This document shows positions 51,817 through 62,102 of a stretch of 64,000 nucleotides of DNA, piece after piece. Made by a program: the position numbers and the translations under genes. The notes beneath the pieces are model-generated. The model was given only the letters and a program-made list of their open reading frames with translations. It made no database searches and had not been told where the DNA came from. Source of the DNA: PGYT01 sp963675055 (GTDB taxonomy: Bacteria; Bacteroidota; Ignavibacteria; Ignavibacteriales; Melioribacteraceae); assembly GCA_963675055.2 (NCBI GenBank), contig CAXXJE010000002.1, positions 2,604,001 to 2,668,000 on the forward strand, written 5' to 3'. Position 1 is the stretch's first letter. Each line of letters opens with the position of its first letter.

Positions 51817-53445
51817 TTGAAAGAGTATTTATGCAGCCTTTTCGAAAAGGCATCTGAGACACTAACTTATCTTAAAGAAATTGAAATCGCATTTTCCATT
51901 CCCAAAATTGAATCTCACGGAGACTTTTCAACAAATGCCGCTATGCTGCTGACAAAGTCACTTAAGAAGAATCCAAGGCAGATTGCTCAGGACATAATTG
52001 ATGCGTTGGAGCCGGATGAAAGTGTTATCGCAAAGATCGAAATCGCCGGTCCGGGTTTTATAAACTTCCATTTTACTGTCGGTTATCTCTCCAACATTGT
52101 GAAAGATATTATTACAAAAGGGGAAGAATTCGGCAGGACTGATAAATACAACGGTAAACGAGCAAATGTGGAATTCGTCTCTGCTAATCCTACGGGTCCG
52201 TTAACTATCGGACACGGACGAAACGCAGTGCTGGGTGATGTAGTAGCCACGATGCTGGAGTACGTAGGGTATGATGTTGATCGCGAATATTATTTCAACA
52301 ATGCCGGCAGACAGATGCGTGTACTGGGCGACTCGGTAAAACTTCGCTATAAGGAAAAACTTGGCGAGAGTATTGAGTTCCCGGAAGAATACTATCAGGG
52401 TGAATATATCAAGGATGTTGCCGCTAAAGTGCTTGAAGAATACGGTGATAAACTGGTTGATGAAAATCCGGAAGGTATATTCAAGAAGGTGGCAGAGGAA
52501 GCAATCTTTGAGGATATTAAAAATACGTTAGCCTCCCTCGGAATTGTTATGAAAAGCTTTTTCAACGAGCACACGCTTTATGAGGAAAAGAAAATTGAAA
52601 ACATACTGAACGAGTTCAAGTCGAGGAAATTATCGTATGAAAAGGATGATGCAGTTTGGCTTAAACTTACTGAACTCGGAGGTGAACAGGATAAAGTAAT
52701 TGTTAAGTCTACCGGTGAACCTACCTACAGACTGCCGGATATCGCCTATCACCAAAATAAATTTGAAAGAGAATATGATCTGATCGTTGATCTATTCGGG
52801 TCTGATCATTCAGCTACATATCCGGATGTTATGGCAGGATGTAAGGCGCTAGGGTATGATGTTGATAAGGTTAAAGTACTAATTCACCAGTTTGTAACAA
52901 TAATGGAAAATGGTGAGATCGTTAAAATGTCTACCCGTAAGGCTAACTTTATAACTATTGATGAACTTATTGATGACGTTAGCGCCGATGTTGTTCGATA
53001 CTTCTTTATAATGCGTAACATGAACTCGCATCTAAATTTTGATATCGATCTGGCTAAAAAACAATCTGATGAGAATCCGGTATTTTACCTGCAGTATGCA
53101 CATGCGAGAATCGCATCGATCCTGCGTATGACGAGTCAGGAGGAACTTTCTTTGTCGCTTGAAAACCTTGCCGGACTTACTCACGAATCCGAGGTTCGAC
53201 TGTTTAAAAAGCTTCACCAATATGAAGAAGAAGTACTTTACGCTGCAGAGAATTTTGAGCCCCATAAAATTGCAAATTACCTTGAAGAACTTGCGGCCAC
53301 ATTCCATAAATTCTATACAGACTGCAGGATTTTGGGTACGGAGAAAGATCTTGCCGAAGCAAGAATAGCACTTGCTAAAGCAGTTCAGATTGTGATTAAA
53401 AACGGGTTGGGGATTCTGAAAGTCTCGGCACCTGAAAAGATGTAA
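51817..53445 (+). CDS. argS: Arginyl-tRNA synthetase
   Basis: A 542-residue class I synthetase. The HIGH-type motif is NPTGPLTIGHGRNAVLGDV and the KMSKS-like site is GEIVKMSTRKANFITIDELI; the Arg-tRNA-specific N-terminal additional domain has HGDFSTNAAMLL. The C-terminal anticodon-binding helices end GILKVSAPEKM. It starts at TTG 51817 after CCGGAGAGTAAA. Meets comF tail to tail with 1 bp between. Confidence 0.97.
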   Translation: MKEYLCSLFEKASETLTYLKEIEIAFSIPKIESHGDFSTNAAMLLTKSLKKNPRQIAQDIIDALEPDESVIAKIEIAGPGFINFHFTVGYLSNIVKDIITKGEEFGRTDKYNGKRANVEFVSANPTGPLTIGHGRNAVLGDVVATMLEYVGYDVDREYYFNNAGRQMRVLGDSVKLRYKEKLGESIEFPEEYYQGEYIKDVAAKVLEEYGDKLVDENPEGIFKKVAEEAIFEDIKNTLASLGIVMKSFFNEHTLYEEKKIENILNEFKSRKLSYEKDDAVWLKLTELGGEQDKVIVKSTGEPTYRLPDIAYHQNKFEREYDLIVDLFGSDHSATYPDVMAGCKALGYDVDKVKVLIHQFVTIMENGEIVKMSTRKANFITIDELIDDVSADVVRYFFIMRNMNSHLNFDIDLAKKQSDENPVFYLQYAHARIASILRMTSQEELSLSLENLAGLTHESEVRLFKKLHQYEEEVLYAAENFEPHKIANYLEELAATFHKFYTDCRILGTEKDLAEARIALAKAVQIVIKNGLGILKVSAPEKM

Positions 53446-53446
53446 A

Positions 53447-54121
53447 TCAGGCTATCGCAATAGTACCGGCAATGACTTTTGAAGCACCATTATCTTTTAG
53501 TACTTTCGCGCATTCACCGATTGTACTCCCGGTTGTAAGCACATCATCAACCAGCAGGAAAATATTGGATTCTATTTTTGATTTCCGGATAGATTTAAAA
53601 GCTCCCGCAACATTCTGAATTCGTTCTCCCCTTGATAGCATTGTCTGTGTACCGGTAAACCTTGTTCTCTTCATCAGACTGTCTTTTACTTTGATTCCGC
53701 TTTTTCTGCTTATCCCTTTGGCTAAATAGTAAGATTGATTGTAGCCCCGTTCAGCCAGTTTACTGTGAAATAAAGGTACCGGTACAATACCGTCGATTTT
53801 AAGTAAACTAATTGTCTCGGTAAACTTTTCCGCAAATTCCTGTCCTAGTAATAATGCAAGTTTGAATTTATTACCATATTTAATCTCGTGCAGTATAGCT
53901 TGAATGGGTTTGTCTTTATCGAATTTATACAAAGTAAGAAGTGAATCGATATATTGAGATGGGGAAGGGTAGTGCGTTCTGATGTACTCCGGATCCGCAT
54001 ACTCGAGTAGCTTTCGGCACTCGGGACAGAGGAACAAACTGCCGCTAATATTATTACAGCAGTAGAGGCAGCTTGATGGAACAATAAAATCAATTAGTCC
54101 GTTTAATAAGGTTGTATTCAA
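53447..54121 (-). CDS. ComF-family phosphoribosyltransferase-like protein
   Basis: A 224-residue protein with the ComF layout: an N-terminal zinc-finger-like region (CLYCCNNISGSLFLCPEC) and a C-terminal PRTase domain with VPVPLFHSKLAERGYNQSYY and the PRPP loop NIFLLVDDVLTTGSTIGECA. ComF takes part in DNA uptake in some naturally competent bacteria; related GntX-type proteins work in other processes. The start is TTG, immediately after the hemerythrin stop (TAATTG), so it depends on the upstream gene's translation. Confidence 0.9.
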   Translation of the reverse strand: MNTTLLNGLIDFIVPSSCLYCCNNISGSLFLCPECRKLLEYADPEYIRTHYPSPSQYIDSLLTLYKFDKDKPIQAILHEIKYGNKFKLALLLGQEFAEKFTETISLLKIDGIVPVPLFHSKLAERGYNQSYYLAKGISRKSGIKVKDSLMKRTRFTGTQTMLSRGERIQNVAGAFKSIRKSKIESNIFLLVDDVLTTGSTIGECAKVLKDNGASKVIAGTIAIA

Positions 54122-54535
54122 TTATACATTTAATTTAATTTCATTCTCGAGTAAGTAAACTGCAAGTTTTTTATCATTTAGTTCAATGTGATTTTTCAGC
54201 CAGTTCTTAAATGATTTAAGTATCTCAAGGTTAACCTTGGTTTTCCCTGCTTCAATCTCATCCTTCAAATTAAGAAGTTTGCTGTAAAATCTATCATGTT
54301 CCTGTTTATGTGAAAAGTAATTTAAGTACTTGTTGTCCTTCATATACTTTTCTTCAGTACTGAAATGAGTTTTTATTTCGCTAACGATTTGATTAAGAAG
54401 GTATTTAACAGTTTCAGGTTTATCCTGGCCAAGTAGTTCATAAAGTTCAGAAGCCAGTTTCGCGAATTTCTTATGCTGCTCATCTATGTCGTCAATGCCT
54501 AAAATTTCACTTTCTTCAAGTTCAATGAAATCCAT
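54122..54535 (-). CDS. Bacteriohemerythrin
   Basis: A 137-residue hemerythrin domain with a non-haem di-iron O2-binding site. Ligand pattern: His in GIDDIDEQHKKF, HFSTEEKYM (HxxxE), HKQEHDRF (HxxxH) and HIELNDKKLAVYL (HxxxD). All ligands of the family are present. Such proteins act in oxygen storage or sensing in microaerobic bacteria. First gene of a two-gene unit with comF; its relation to DNA uptake is unclear. Confidence 0.93.
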   Translation of the reverse strand: MDFIELEESEILGIDDIDEQHKKFAKLASELYELLGQDKPETVKYLLNQIVSEIKTHFSTEEKYMKDNKYLNYFSHKQEHDRFYSKLLNLKDEIEAGKTKVNLEILKSFKNWLKNHIELNDKKLAVYLLENEIKLNV

Positions 54536-54626
54536 TCAATACTCCGTAGATAATGCGAGAAATAAATATTTAAATAGACCTATATGTATTTATAATATAC
54601 TAAAAAATAAGTTCCTAATAAGAGTA

Positions 54627-56762
54627 TTACATCATGCCGGCTCTTTTTCGGAGGAACCATTCGGTGGAAAGCAGCAGTATTAGAACAATGAGAGTTGCCT
54701 CATGTGACCAGAGTTTGTACTCATTGCTCGAGTGAACTAGTATTGCTTTGTTTGTATTAGACTGATTAATTCTTCTGACAAGTTCATCCGTTTTATCCGG
54801 ATATACTAAAGATCCCCCGGTAATTGTTGCAATGGAATGCAGTAGCTCAGCATCCATTGATAAATCCCGCATCTCCGGATTGTTCTTTTCGATATTTGTT
54901 TCACCTTCTGTTTCAGAAATGATGTTACCATTTAGTATAGCTCCGGCAGTATACTTAAGATCACCTTCTGATTTAGCTGTTGTAGTGCCTGTATATTTCC
55001 CCGCTTCGTTTAATGATAGAAACAGATCGTATACATTGTCATCTGATTTGAGTGCGATTTTAATTTCTGCGTCAAGAACAGGGGCGAGTTTTTCATCATA
55101 CAATTCAGCAGTGAACTCGATATCTTCACCGATTGAATAAACCTTCTTTTGCGTGGTAAGTTTAAATTTCTTAGCGTCCGGACTGACTTTAAGCCAACTT
55201 ATAATATTAGAAATAAACTGATTGAATATCTCAGGTGAATCTCCCTGCAGCTGCCATCTCCAAATTTCATGACCAAGAATAGCGACACTTCTCAATTTTC
55301 CCGTTGCACGAGTTATCAGCAACGGTACTCCGGTCGGAATATTCTTTATGCGGGAGGAAGCCACAACTTGTGCATCAGCCTTCGGAATAATATTATTTGA
55401 AACCGCTTTTACCGGAGGAAGAGTAACCCAGTCATCCTCGTTAAATTTTGAATTCACCTGGAGCAGTGAATTCATTTTATCCGAAATACTAACCTGGGAC
55501 TTTTCAAAAGATAGCCGTGAATTTGGAATAGTAAATGGAAGTACGTTGGTTAGCTCAGAAAGTTTTATCAAATCTGTGGAAGGAGAAACTAATATTAAAA
55601 ATGGTTTGTCAGTATTTCCCAGTGTGTTTTTAACTGAGTTGAATTTATCCCCGGAAGTGTTTTTCCCCGGATAACCGGTGAATACTAATACATCAAGGCT
55701 GTCTAATATTTGCGCAGCAGAATTAGCGGCAGTTAAGTCCTCTTTCTTTATGCTTACGATCGGGACAACCTCGGTGTTTTCATCCATCTGAATTGCATTT
55801 TTAATAAATTCATAATCGGCTGAAGGGCTGTCGGAAATTAAGCCGATTTTTGTTTTGCTATCCAAAACATCTCTGTAGATAGTTTTAATATTATTTTCAA
55901 CTGTTATTTCACCCGGAACGGCTGAGCTACGAATTGTCAATTTTATTTCACCCGGATCAGTCGGTGTATATTTAAATAATATCCTGTTGATTCCGGATTT
56001 ATCTAGTACTACATTTTTTGACTCGGTAAGTTTATTATTTACGAGCAATTCCGAATTTATAGTCTTGCCGTCGAAACCGCTATTAAGTATAACAGCCTCA
56101 ATCATAGTTTCCTTATCCGTATAAATATAATTGTTTGTCGAAATATTTTTTAGCTGAATATCCTGCTGCGCGCTTGTATCACCCACTGCAATTACATTAA
56201 ACGGGATTCCCGCATTCTCAATTCGGGCTAGGGGTATCGAGCCGGTGTTGAAAATACCATCGGTGATCAAAATTATATTCGCAATATTCTCATTTGAACT
56301 GTCTGTCTCGTTAACAACACTTTCCAGACATGTAAAATTATCAGAGAAGGACAATGCCCTGGCACTATTTTCTCCGGAGAGCATTGCTTTTTTACCGAAT
56401 AAATAAAATTCGTTTCGGTCAGACAAATCGCCACTTAACCGGTTTATGGAATTGTTAATTTTTTCCGCTATTGCAGATGAATCCTTATGCACTATTGATG
56501 AGGAATTATCAACGAATATATAATTGACAGGCTCTTCGGTAACTGAAATATTGCGAATAACTGTTGGTTCAAAAATTAATAGTACAATTAAAATGAGTAC
56601 AACCGAGCGTATGACAATTAGAAACACTTTCAGTTGTGATGAAATCGCAGGTATTGTATACCTATATGCGTAAATAGTAATGGCTGTAAGCAGAAGAATA
56701 GCCGGAATTACAAATAGTAGATCAAGGTTTATCGATATGTCGAAGCCGGAAGCATTTTCCAT
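54627..56762 (-). CDS. Membrane-anchored von Willebrand A-like/glutamine amidotransferase-fold protein
   Basis: A 711-residue protein with two N-terminal TMs (LLFVIPAILLLTAITIYAYR; VVLILIVLLIFEP) and a C-terminal TM (ATLIVLILLLSTEWFLRKR). Between them is a VWA-like domain (YIFVDNSSSI, a MIDAS-like DxSxS, and IILITDGIFNTGSIPLARIE), then Ig-like and class I glutamine amidotransferase-like segments (LVFTGYPG, SVAILGHEIWRWQ). This matches a family found widely in Bacteroidota and Planctomycetes, often near MoxR ATPases, here without one. Function unknown. Confidence 0.75.
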   Translation of the reverse strand: MENASGFDISINLDLLFVIPAILLLTAITIYAYRYTIPAISSQLKVFLIVIRSVVLILIVLLIFEPTVIRNISVTEEPVNYIFVDNSSSIVHKDSSAIAEKINNSINRLSGDLSDRNEFYLFGKKAMLSGENSARALSFSDNFTCLESVVNETDSSNENIANIILITDGIFNTGSIPLARIENAGIPFNVIAVGDTSAQQDIQLKNISTNNYIYTDKETMIEAVILNSGFDGKTINSELLVNNKLTESKNVVLDKSGINRILFKYTPTDPGEIKLTIRSSAVPGEITVENNIKTIYRDVLDSKTKIGLISDSPSADYEFIKNAIQMDENTEVVPIVSIKKEDLTAANSAAQILDSLDVLVFTGYPGKNTSGDKFNSVKNTLGNTDKPFLILVSPSTDLIKLSELTNVLPFTIPNSRLSFEKSQVSISDKMNSLLQVNSKFNEDDWVTLPPVKAVSNNIIPKADAQVVASSRIKNIPTGVPLLITRATGKLRSVAILGHEIWRWQLQGDSPEIFNQFISNIISWLKVSPDAKKFKLTTQKKVYSIGEDIEFTAELYDEKLAPVLDAEIKIALKSDDNVYDLFLSLNEAGKYTGTTTAKSEGDLKYTAGAILNGNIISETEGETNIEKNNPEMRDLSMDAELLHSIATITGGSLVYPDKTDELVRRINQSNTNKAILVHSSNEYKLWSHEATLIVLILLLSTEWFLRKRAGMM

Positions 56763-56798
56763 TAATCAGTTATCACAGTTTCAAAAAATTTACTTCTT

Positions 56799-57566
56799 TT
56801 ATTCTTTTACTTTATTAATGTTCCAGTTTTTTAATTCATTGTACATCTCATAATCCGTAAGATCAAAATGAATCGGGGTAACACTGGCATAATGATTTTT
56901 TAAGGCGAAATGATCGGATTCAATATCTTTATCATTATCGATCAATTCACCGGTAAGCCAATAATATTTTTTACCATATGGATCTATTCGTTCTTCATAA
57001 ACGTCATCCCATTTACTGAGACCCTGTTTTGTAACAACAACGCCTTTTACTTCGTCTTTAGGTAAGTCGGGTACATTTAAGTTTAATAAAGTTCCGGACC
57101 TGACACCTTTTTCAAGTACTTCAAGAACAAGTTCTTTGGCAATTTCAGCAGCGTAATCATAATTTTGTACAATATGACTGGCAACAGAAACAGCTATTGA
57201 AGGAACATCCATTATGGCAGCTTCCCGCGCAGCGGATACTGTTCCCGAGTAGATTATATTGATCGCAGCATTAGATCCGTTGTTTATTCCCGATACTACA
57301 ATGTCCGGCTGAATACTCATAATGTTCTTAATGCCCATTTTAATACAGTCTGCAGGTGTCCCTTCCACAGCGTATCCAAAAAACTCGTGGTTTTTTACGT
57401 ATTCATATACTCTTACGGGAATTTTCATTGTGATAGCATGTCCGACAGCGCTTTGCTCTGTTTTTGGGGCAACCACGAGTACATCTCCAATTTCCTTTAG
57501 TTTTGAGGTTAGAACATGTATTCCGGGGGAGTCAATGCCGTCATCGTTGCTAATTAATATTTTCAA
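56799..57566 (-). CDS. surE: 5'/3'-nucleotidase SurE
   Basis: A 255-residue SurE acid phosphatase for nucleoside monophosphates and short polyphosphates. The metal site ISNDDGIDSPGIHVLTSKL and the later VSGINNGSNAAINIIYSGTV are diagnostic. It begins just after the 139-bp divergent region to the following gene. Confidence 0.97.
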   Translation of the reverse strand: MKILISNDDGIDSPGIHVLTSKLKEIGDVLVVAPKTEQSAVGHAITMKIPVRVYEYVKNHEFFGYAVEGTPADCIKMGIKNIMSIQPDIVVSGINNGSNAAINIIYSGTVSAAREAAIMDVPSIAVSVASHIVQNYDYAAEIAKELVLEVLEKGVRSGTLLNLNVPDLPKDEVKGVVVTKQGLSKWDDVYEERIDPYGKKYYWLTGELIDNDKDIESDHFALKNHYASVTPIHFDLTDYEMYNELKNWNINKVKE

Positions 57567-57705
57567 TTTTTCCTCTTATTTTTGAGGAACAAATATACTT
57601 ATTTCTGAGAGCTATTCCGATTGATTGAAAACTTATGCAGGGCAATTTCTTAAAAAGTTTCCCTGAAATAACTTAACTTGCAGATAACTTTAACAGGATT
57701 TTAAT

Positions 57706-58530
57706 ATGAAGTATTTCAGCATCTTAATTTTGTGTCTTTTCACCTGGATTCCTACTTATTCGCAGGATGATCAAATTGATATCTTTGTTATTGATGCTTA
57801 TGTTACCCCTGAAATTCCGCATACTCTTAAACTTACTTTCTTTACCGGCGAACCTGTAAAGTCTGATTTAGTTCTTAATGATAAGTACGAGTTCATGGTG
57901 TCAAAGGAGTATTTAGAAGACCACACATTTGAATTGAAACTATCGGATTATGATTTTGATTCATCTTCAGTGCCTTACTATATAAAAGTTACATCTAAGG
58001 AGGGAATAAATTTCACTAGTGAAGTGTACGATCTTTCACTTCCCAGCAGTTATGAAATAGCCGGACGTGAAGGATCCAGCCTGTGGACAGTATGCTGCTT
58101 CGGCGGTGTGGTATTCGGAATGCCGTCACCGGCTGTTGCTGTGTTTGATGATCAAAGTTATTTCAGTCTTTCAAAGACTATCCCGGTTGTAAGCATTTTC
58201 AGTGGAGGCTATAATTATCCTGTCGGAATAGTTTCACTTGAATACTCTCATATATTTGACGGACCAAAGAAAAACTTCCTGCGTCTCGGATACAATCAGG
58301 TTATAGAGTTGGATGCGCTGGAGTATTTTTCTCCAGGTGCGAGCGGTTTTACGGACTTTCTTGGATATAACGGTGTGAGCGCCGAGGCATCGATAGGTTG
58401 GTTTAAAGTATATAATGTGTTTACAGTCTATACGAAATATCGTTATAATTTTGGAATTAGTAATTCAGAAATGAATTACCAGGAAATATCACTTGGCTTG
58501 TATTCAAGTTTTTTTTCTATCAGTTTTTAA
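57706..58530 (+). CDS. Secreted hypothetical protein, probably outer-membrane
   Basis: A 274-residue exported protein, signal peptide ending near PTYSQ. The first third is an immunoglobulin-like segment (VTPEIPHTLKLTFFTGEPVK), the rest is beta-rich with Phe/Tyr/Gly alternation and ends with Phe. It includes AVFDDQSYFSLSKTIPVVSI. No catalytic motif. Such proteins are common but unnamed in Ignavibacteria. Confidence 0.6.
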   Translation: MKYFSILILCLFTWIPTYSQDDQIDIFVIDAYVTPEIPHTLKLTFFTGEPVKSDLVLNDKYEFMVSKEYLEDHTFELKLSDYDFDSSSVPYYIKVTSKEGINFTSEVYDLSLPSSYEIAGREGSSLWTVCCFGGVVFGMPSPAVAVFDDQSYFSLSKTIPVVSIFSGGYNYPVGIVSLEYSHIFDGPKKNFLRLGYNQVIELDALEYFSPGASGFTDFLGYNGVSAEASIGWFKVYNVFTVYTKYRYNFGISNSEMNYQEISLGLYSSFFSISF

Positions 58531-58816
58531 ATCTCTGTCTTCTTAAATTGGATGTTTTTTTAAGCAAAAGATTAGTTTACAGAGTCTTCTTGAATTTTCA
58601 CCGCATTTACTTCCGGTCAAATTATTCGGTTTTATGTAAAAACGCAGCTATTTATTAAGCAACTGCTAAATCCAATAAATCCGCAATCTTCAAAAAGCTT
58701 TATTTTATATTCAGATCTCATTTTAAACTTAATTTACGAATAAAATATTCGATTGTATGATACGGGGAACAGAAAATTCCCAAAAAAAGGTTTAAAACAA
58801 GCTTGGCTGAGAGAGA

Positions 58817-60574
58817 ATGGAATCAGTTGAAGTAAATAATCCAAGAACAAGTGCCCCTGCTGTTAGGGATGGGGGAGTCTTTAAACTCCAAATAAATGCA
58901 CTTAATGACGAGATCGCCAGAAAAATTTCCGGAGAATTCAGTGATCAACCAGTTCACCTGAGCAGACTGCACATGCTGGGTATTAATCCTGAAGTGATAA
59001 GTAAGGGAACTGTACTTTTCAGTGAAGTTGAGCATAGTGGTGATAACAGGCCTTCCGGCGAACATCTTCAATCTCTTAACATAGGAAAGAATATTGAAGA
59101 CTATTTCATTTCCTGTGATAATAAAAATTTTATTGCTGATGCCGACGGCTTATTTATTATTTCTGATAAAATGCCAAAGATCATTCCGGTCAGTACTGAT
59201 GCAAATGTAACTGTTTGTGTCTCAGATGATTCGATGTCGGTATTCGTTGATTTCTATCCGGCAAAAGAGGGTGGTGCTGATATTTCAGTACAGGATGTAA
59301 TTGAGAAAATAATAGATCAGAATGTAGTTGCAGAACTTGATGAGAAATTGATTGAACAGAAAATTCTCGAAGTTAAGGAAGCAAAAGAACCTCGATTAAA
59401 AGTTGAGGTTGCCAAAGGGACAAAACCGGTTCAGGGCAAGGACGAGTATATTGAATATCTGATCAATGTAGATCCCGATAGTAAACCTATGGTAAAAGAA
59501 GACGGCAGTATTGATTTTCATACTATAAATTCTGTTGTCTCAGTTGAGCAGCATCAAAAGATAGCAATACTTCACGCGCTGCAGAAAGGTGTAGATGGTT
59601 CAGATGTACGGGGTAAAGTTCTTAAAGCTGCCGATGGTAAGAAAATCAGCTTTGTTCTCGGTCCCAATCTTTATCGCGATAAGGAAAACAGGGAAATAAT
59701 TTATGCTTCTGAAGACGGATTTTTAGCACATACCGAGAATTCGCTTGATGTATTGGATACACATGTAGTTAAGGGTGATATCGATTTTAGTACCGGCAAC
59801 ATTACTTGTAAAGGTTCACTAAAAGTATTCGGAAATGTTAATTACGGATTTGAATTAATCCTCAGCAAAAACATAGATATAATGGGCTCGGTTTCTAATG
59901 CAAAACTGGAAGCGGGCGAAAATATTCTTATAAAAGGTGGGTTTACCGGATCGAATGAAGGGTATATTAAAGCGGGAGGAGATGTTTCAATTAAGTATAT
60001 GCAGAACCAATCGGTTTGGTGCAGATCTGAACTGACATTCCAAAGAGAAATACTTGAGTGCAATACATATGTTAAAAATAAAATAGTCGGGCAGGGTCTG
60101 CATGCCTCTATTATCGGTGGGTATGCAATTGCAAAGGATTATGTTGAAGTCGCATATCTGGGGAATGAATATGGCGCACCGACTCATATTGAACTCGGTT
60201 ACGATTATGATGTAAAACAGGTGATTCATAAAAAATTAGCAGAACTTGAGAAGGATAAAAAAGAGGCGGAAAAACTTAATAATCTAATACTAAAATTTTC
60301 AAGTATGAAACGGCTTAACGAGAAACAGTACGACGAACTGAAAAAAATCGCGACAACATATAAGTCGATAGTTCAGACAATGGATACGCTCAAAAATGAA
60401 ATCAGAGAACTGAATAAACAAATTGTAACACCTTCAAAAGCATCAATAAAAGTCTTTAAAACAATTTATCCCGGTGTAAGAATTACTATTAATGGCCGTC
60501 ACTTGAATGTAATGGCTCCCATAAATTCAAAAACCTTTATGCTTTCCGAGGATAAGGAAGTAATAGCGGTCTGA
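58817..60574 (+). CDS. FapA/DUF342-family protein
   Basis: A 585-residue protein with the DUF342 (flagellar assembly protein A) domain: EYLINVDPDSKPMVKEDGSI in the middle, then a beta-helix-like central section (VKGDIDFSTGNITCKGSLKV, SVSNAKLEAGENILIKGG) and a C-terminal coiled coil (KDKKEAEKLNNLILKFSSMK). Family members take part in envelope or motility processes, with no proven reaction. Start at the ATG at 58817 after GAGAGAGA. It lies in its own unit between two intergenic gaps of 286 and 141 bp, in which I see no RNA or repeats. Confidence 0.85.
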   Translation: MESVEVNNPRTSAPAVRDGGVFKLQINALNDEIARKISGEFSDQPVHLSRLHMLGINPEVISKGTVLFSEVEHSGDNRPSGEHLQSLNIGKNIEDYFISCDNKNFIADADGLFIISDKMPKIIPVSTDANVTVCVSDDSMSVFVDFYPAKEGGADISVQDVIEKIIDQNVVAELDEKLIEQKILEVKEAKEPRLKVEVAKGTKPVQGKDEYIEYLINVDPDSKPMVKEDGSIDFHTINSVVSVEQHQKIAILHALQKGVDGSDVRGKVLKAADGKKISFVLGPNLYRDKENREIIYASEDGFLAHTENSLDVLDTHVVKGDIDFSTGNITCKGSLKVFGNVNYGFELILSKNIDIMGSVSNAKLEAGENILIKGGFTGSNEGYIKAGGDVSIKYMQNQSVWCRSELTFQREILECNTYVKNKIVGQGLHASIIGGYAIAKDYVEVAYLGNEYGAPTHIELGYDYDVKQVIHKKLAELEKDKKEAEKLNNLILKFSSMKRLNEKQYDELKKIATTYKSIVQTMDTLKNEIRELNKQIVTPSKASIKVFKTIYPGVRITINGRHLNVMAPINSKTFMLSEDKEVIAV

Positions 60575-60715
60575 TTTAACAAGTTTACAATACCTTATCC
60601 TCCCCCCAAACTCCAAAGAATTATCAACAATATTTTTTCTGTGACAAATTATAGTACAAAGTTATTGTCATTCGAGTTGGGAAAATTCAATTTGTGTTAT
60701 TAACTTCGCACCGTA

Positions 60716-61900
60716 ATGAATAACAATTCCACAATATTAACAGTCTCCCAGATAAACGGTCAGATTAAGCAGAAACTCGAATACGAGTTCGGGAAAGTCA
60801 CTGTTATAGGTGAAATTTCGAATTTCAAAGCGCATTTCTCCGGTCATTGGTATTTCACTCTCAAGGATGAAAATGCACAGATCAGTTGTACAATGTGGAA
60901 AGGTGTAAACAGTTATGTTTTTTTTACTCCCCAAGGCGGGATGAAGATAGTTGTAACCGGGAAAATAAGTGTTTATCCTCCGCGAGGATCATACCAAATA
61001 GACGTCAGATCCATGAAACCTGCGGGTGAAGGTGAATTACAGGCTGCGTTTGAAAAACTGAAGAGGAAACTTTCGGAAGAAGGTCTTTTCGACGTTGAAC
61101 ATAAAAAGGGAATTACAAGACTTCCGGAAAAAATTGGAATTGTTACAGCTGGCGACGGCGCTGCAATAAGAGACATGATAAGTGTGGCGGAACGACGCTT
61201 TCCTCTGGTTGAACTGGTTCTGAGAGCATCTAAAGTACAAGGAGAGGGAGCGGCCGAGGAAATAGCACTTGCACTAGAAGAACTTAACGAAACTGACGTA
61301 GATACAATAATTGTCGGACGGGGTGGAGGATCGCTTGAGGATCTTTGGGCATTCAACGAAGAAATAGTTGCCCGTGCGATTTTTAATTCAAGAATCCCCG
61401 TAGTTAGCGGTGTTGGTCACGATATTGATTATACTATCTCAGATTTTGTTGCCGATCTGCGTGCCGCAACTCCGACCGCTGCCATGGAACTGGCCACACC
61501 GGACATACAGGATATTTTTAATTTTCTCTCTGAATTTGACGGGCAGTCATTCGAGGAACTTGAAAACAAGATAACCCAAAGCAGGGAAGAGGTAGATTCA
61601 CTTTTGAATTCTTATAGTTTCAGACTTCCGGAAAACCTGCTTAATACAAAGAAACAGTTTCTGGACGGAGTTCTATTCCGGTTTGACTCGTCAATTTCAG
61701 CGATTCTAAAACAAAATAAAAATCAAGTTTTATTATTATCAAAAATTTTAGAATCTTTCGATGTACAGAAAACTTTGAAGAGAGGATTTGTTTTGCTCAA
61801 ACAAAATAATTCCTTCATCCGTCGATCTGATGAGTTTAATCAAAGTAAGAATGCCGTATTAAAATTTTATGATAAAGAAATTGAATTGAATAATGAGTAA
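60716..61900 (+). CDS. xseA: Exodeoxyribonuclease VII large subunit
   Basis: A 394-residue XseA. The N-terminal OB fold includes VIGEISNFKAHFSGHWYFTL, and the catalytic domain has GRGGGSLEDLWAFNEEIVAR and VGHDIDYTISDFVADLRAAT. It degrades single-stranded DNA with XseB. It overlaps xseB by 8 bp. Length is a little short of E. coli XseA, with a reduced C-terminal coiled coil. Confidence 0.96.
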   Translation: MNNNSTILTVSQINGQIKQKLEYEFGKVTVIGEISNFKAHFSGHWYFTLKDENAQISCTMWKGVNSYVFFTPQGGMKIVVTGKISVYPPRGSYQIDVRSMKPAGEGELQAAFEKLKRKLSEEGLFDVEHKKGITRLPEKIGIVTAGDGAAIRDMISVAERRFPLVELVLRASKVQGEGAAEEIALALEELNETDVDTIIVGRGGGSLEDLWAFNEEIVARAIFNSRIPVVSGVGHDIDYTISDFVADLRAATPTAAMELATPDIQDIFNFLSEFDGQSFEELENKITQSREEVDSLLNSYSFRLPENLLNTKKQFLDGVLFRFDSSISAILKQNKNQVLLLSKILESFDVQKTLKRGFVLLKQNNSFIRRSDEFNQSKNAVLKFYDKEIELNNE

Positions 61901-62102
61901 GAAAAAAGAAAAATTTGAAGACCTGTTAAAACGACTCCAGGAAATATCCGAACAACTTGAAAGTGAGGAAGTAGGTCTGGAGGATTCGATAAAGCTTTAT
62001 GAGGAAGGTGTTAAGCTTTCCAGGCTTTGTCATCAGAAACTGGAAGAAGCAGAGCTGAAAATTACTAATCTTAAGAAGGGATTATCAGAGGAAAATGAAT
62101 AA
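61893..62102 (+). CDS. xseB: Exodeoxyribonuclease VII small subunit
   Basis: A 69-residue XseB, mostly helical, with the conserved FEDLLKRLQEISEQLESEEV and DSIKLYEEGVKLSRLCHQKL. It overlaps both neighbours by 8 bp, so xseA, xseB and dxs are translationally coupled. Confidence 0.94.
   Translation: MSKKKEKFEDLLKRLQEISEQLESEEVGLEDSIKLYEEGVKLSRLCHQKLEEAELKITNLKKGLSEENE

Noticed and set aside
58531..58816. A possible small RNA or riboswitch upstream of the FapA-like gene
   Set aside because: The 286-bp gap is AT-rich with no stable conserved hairpin that I can see.
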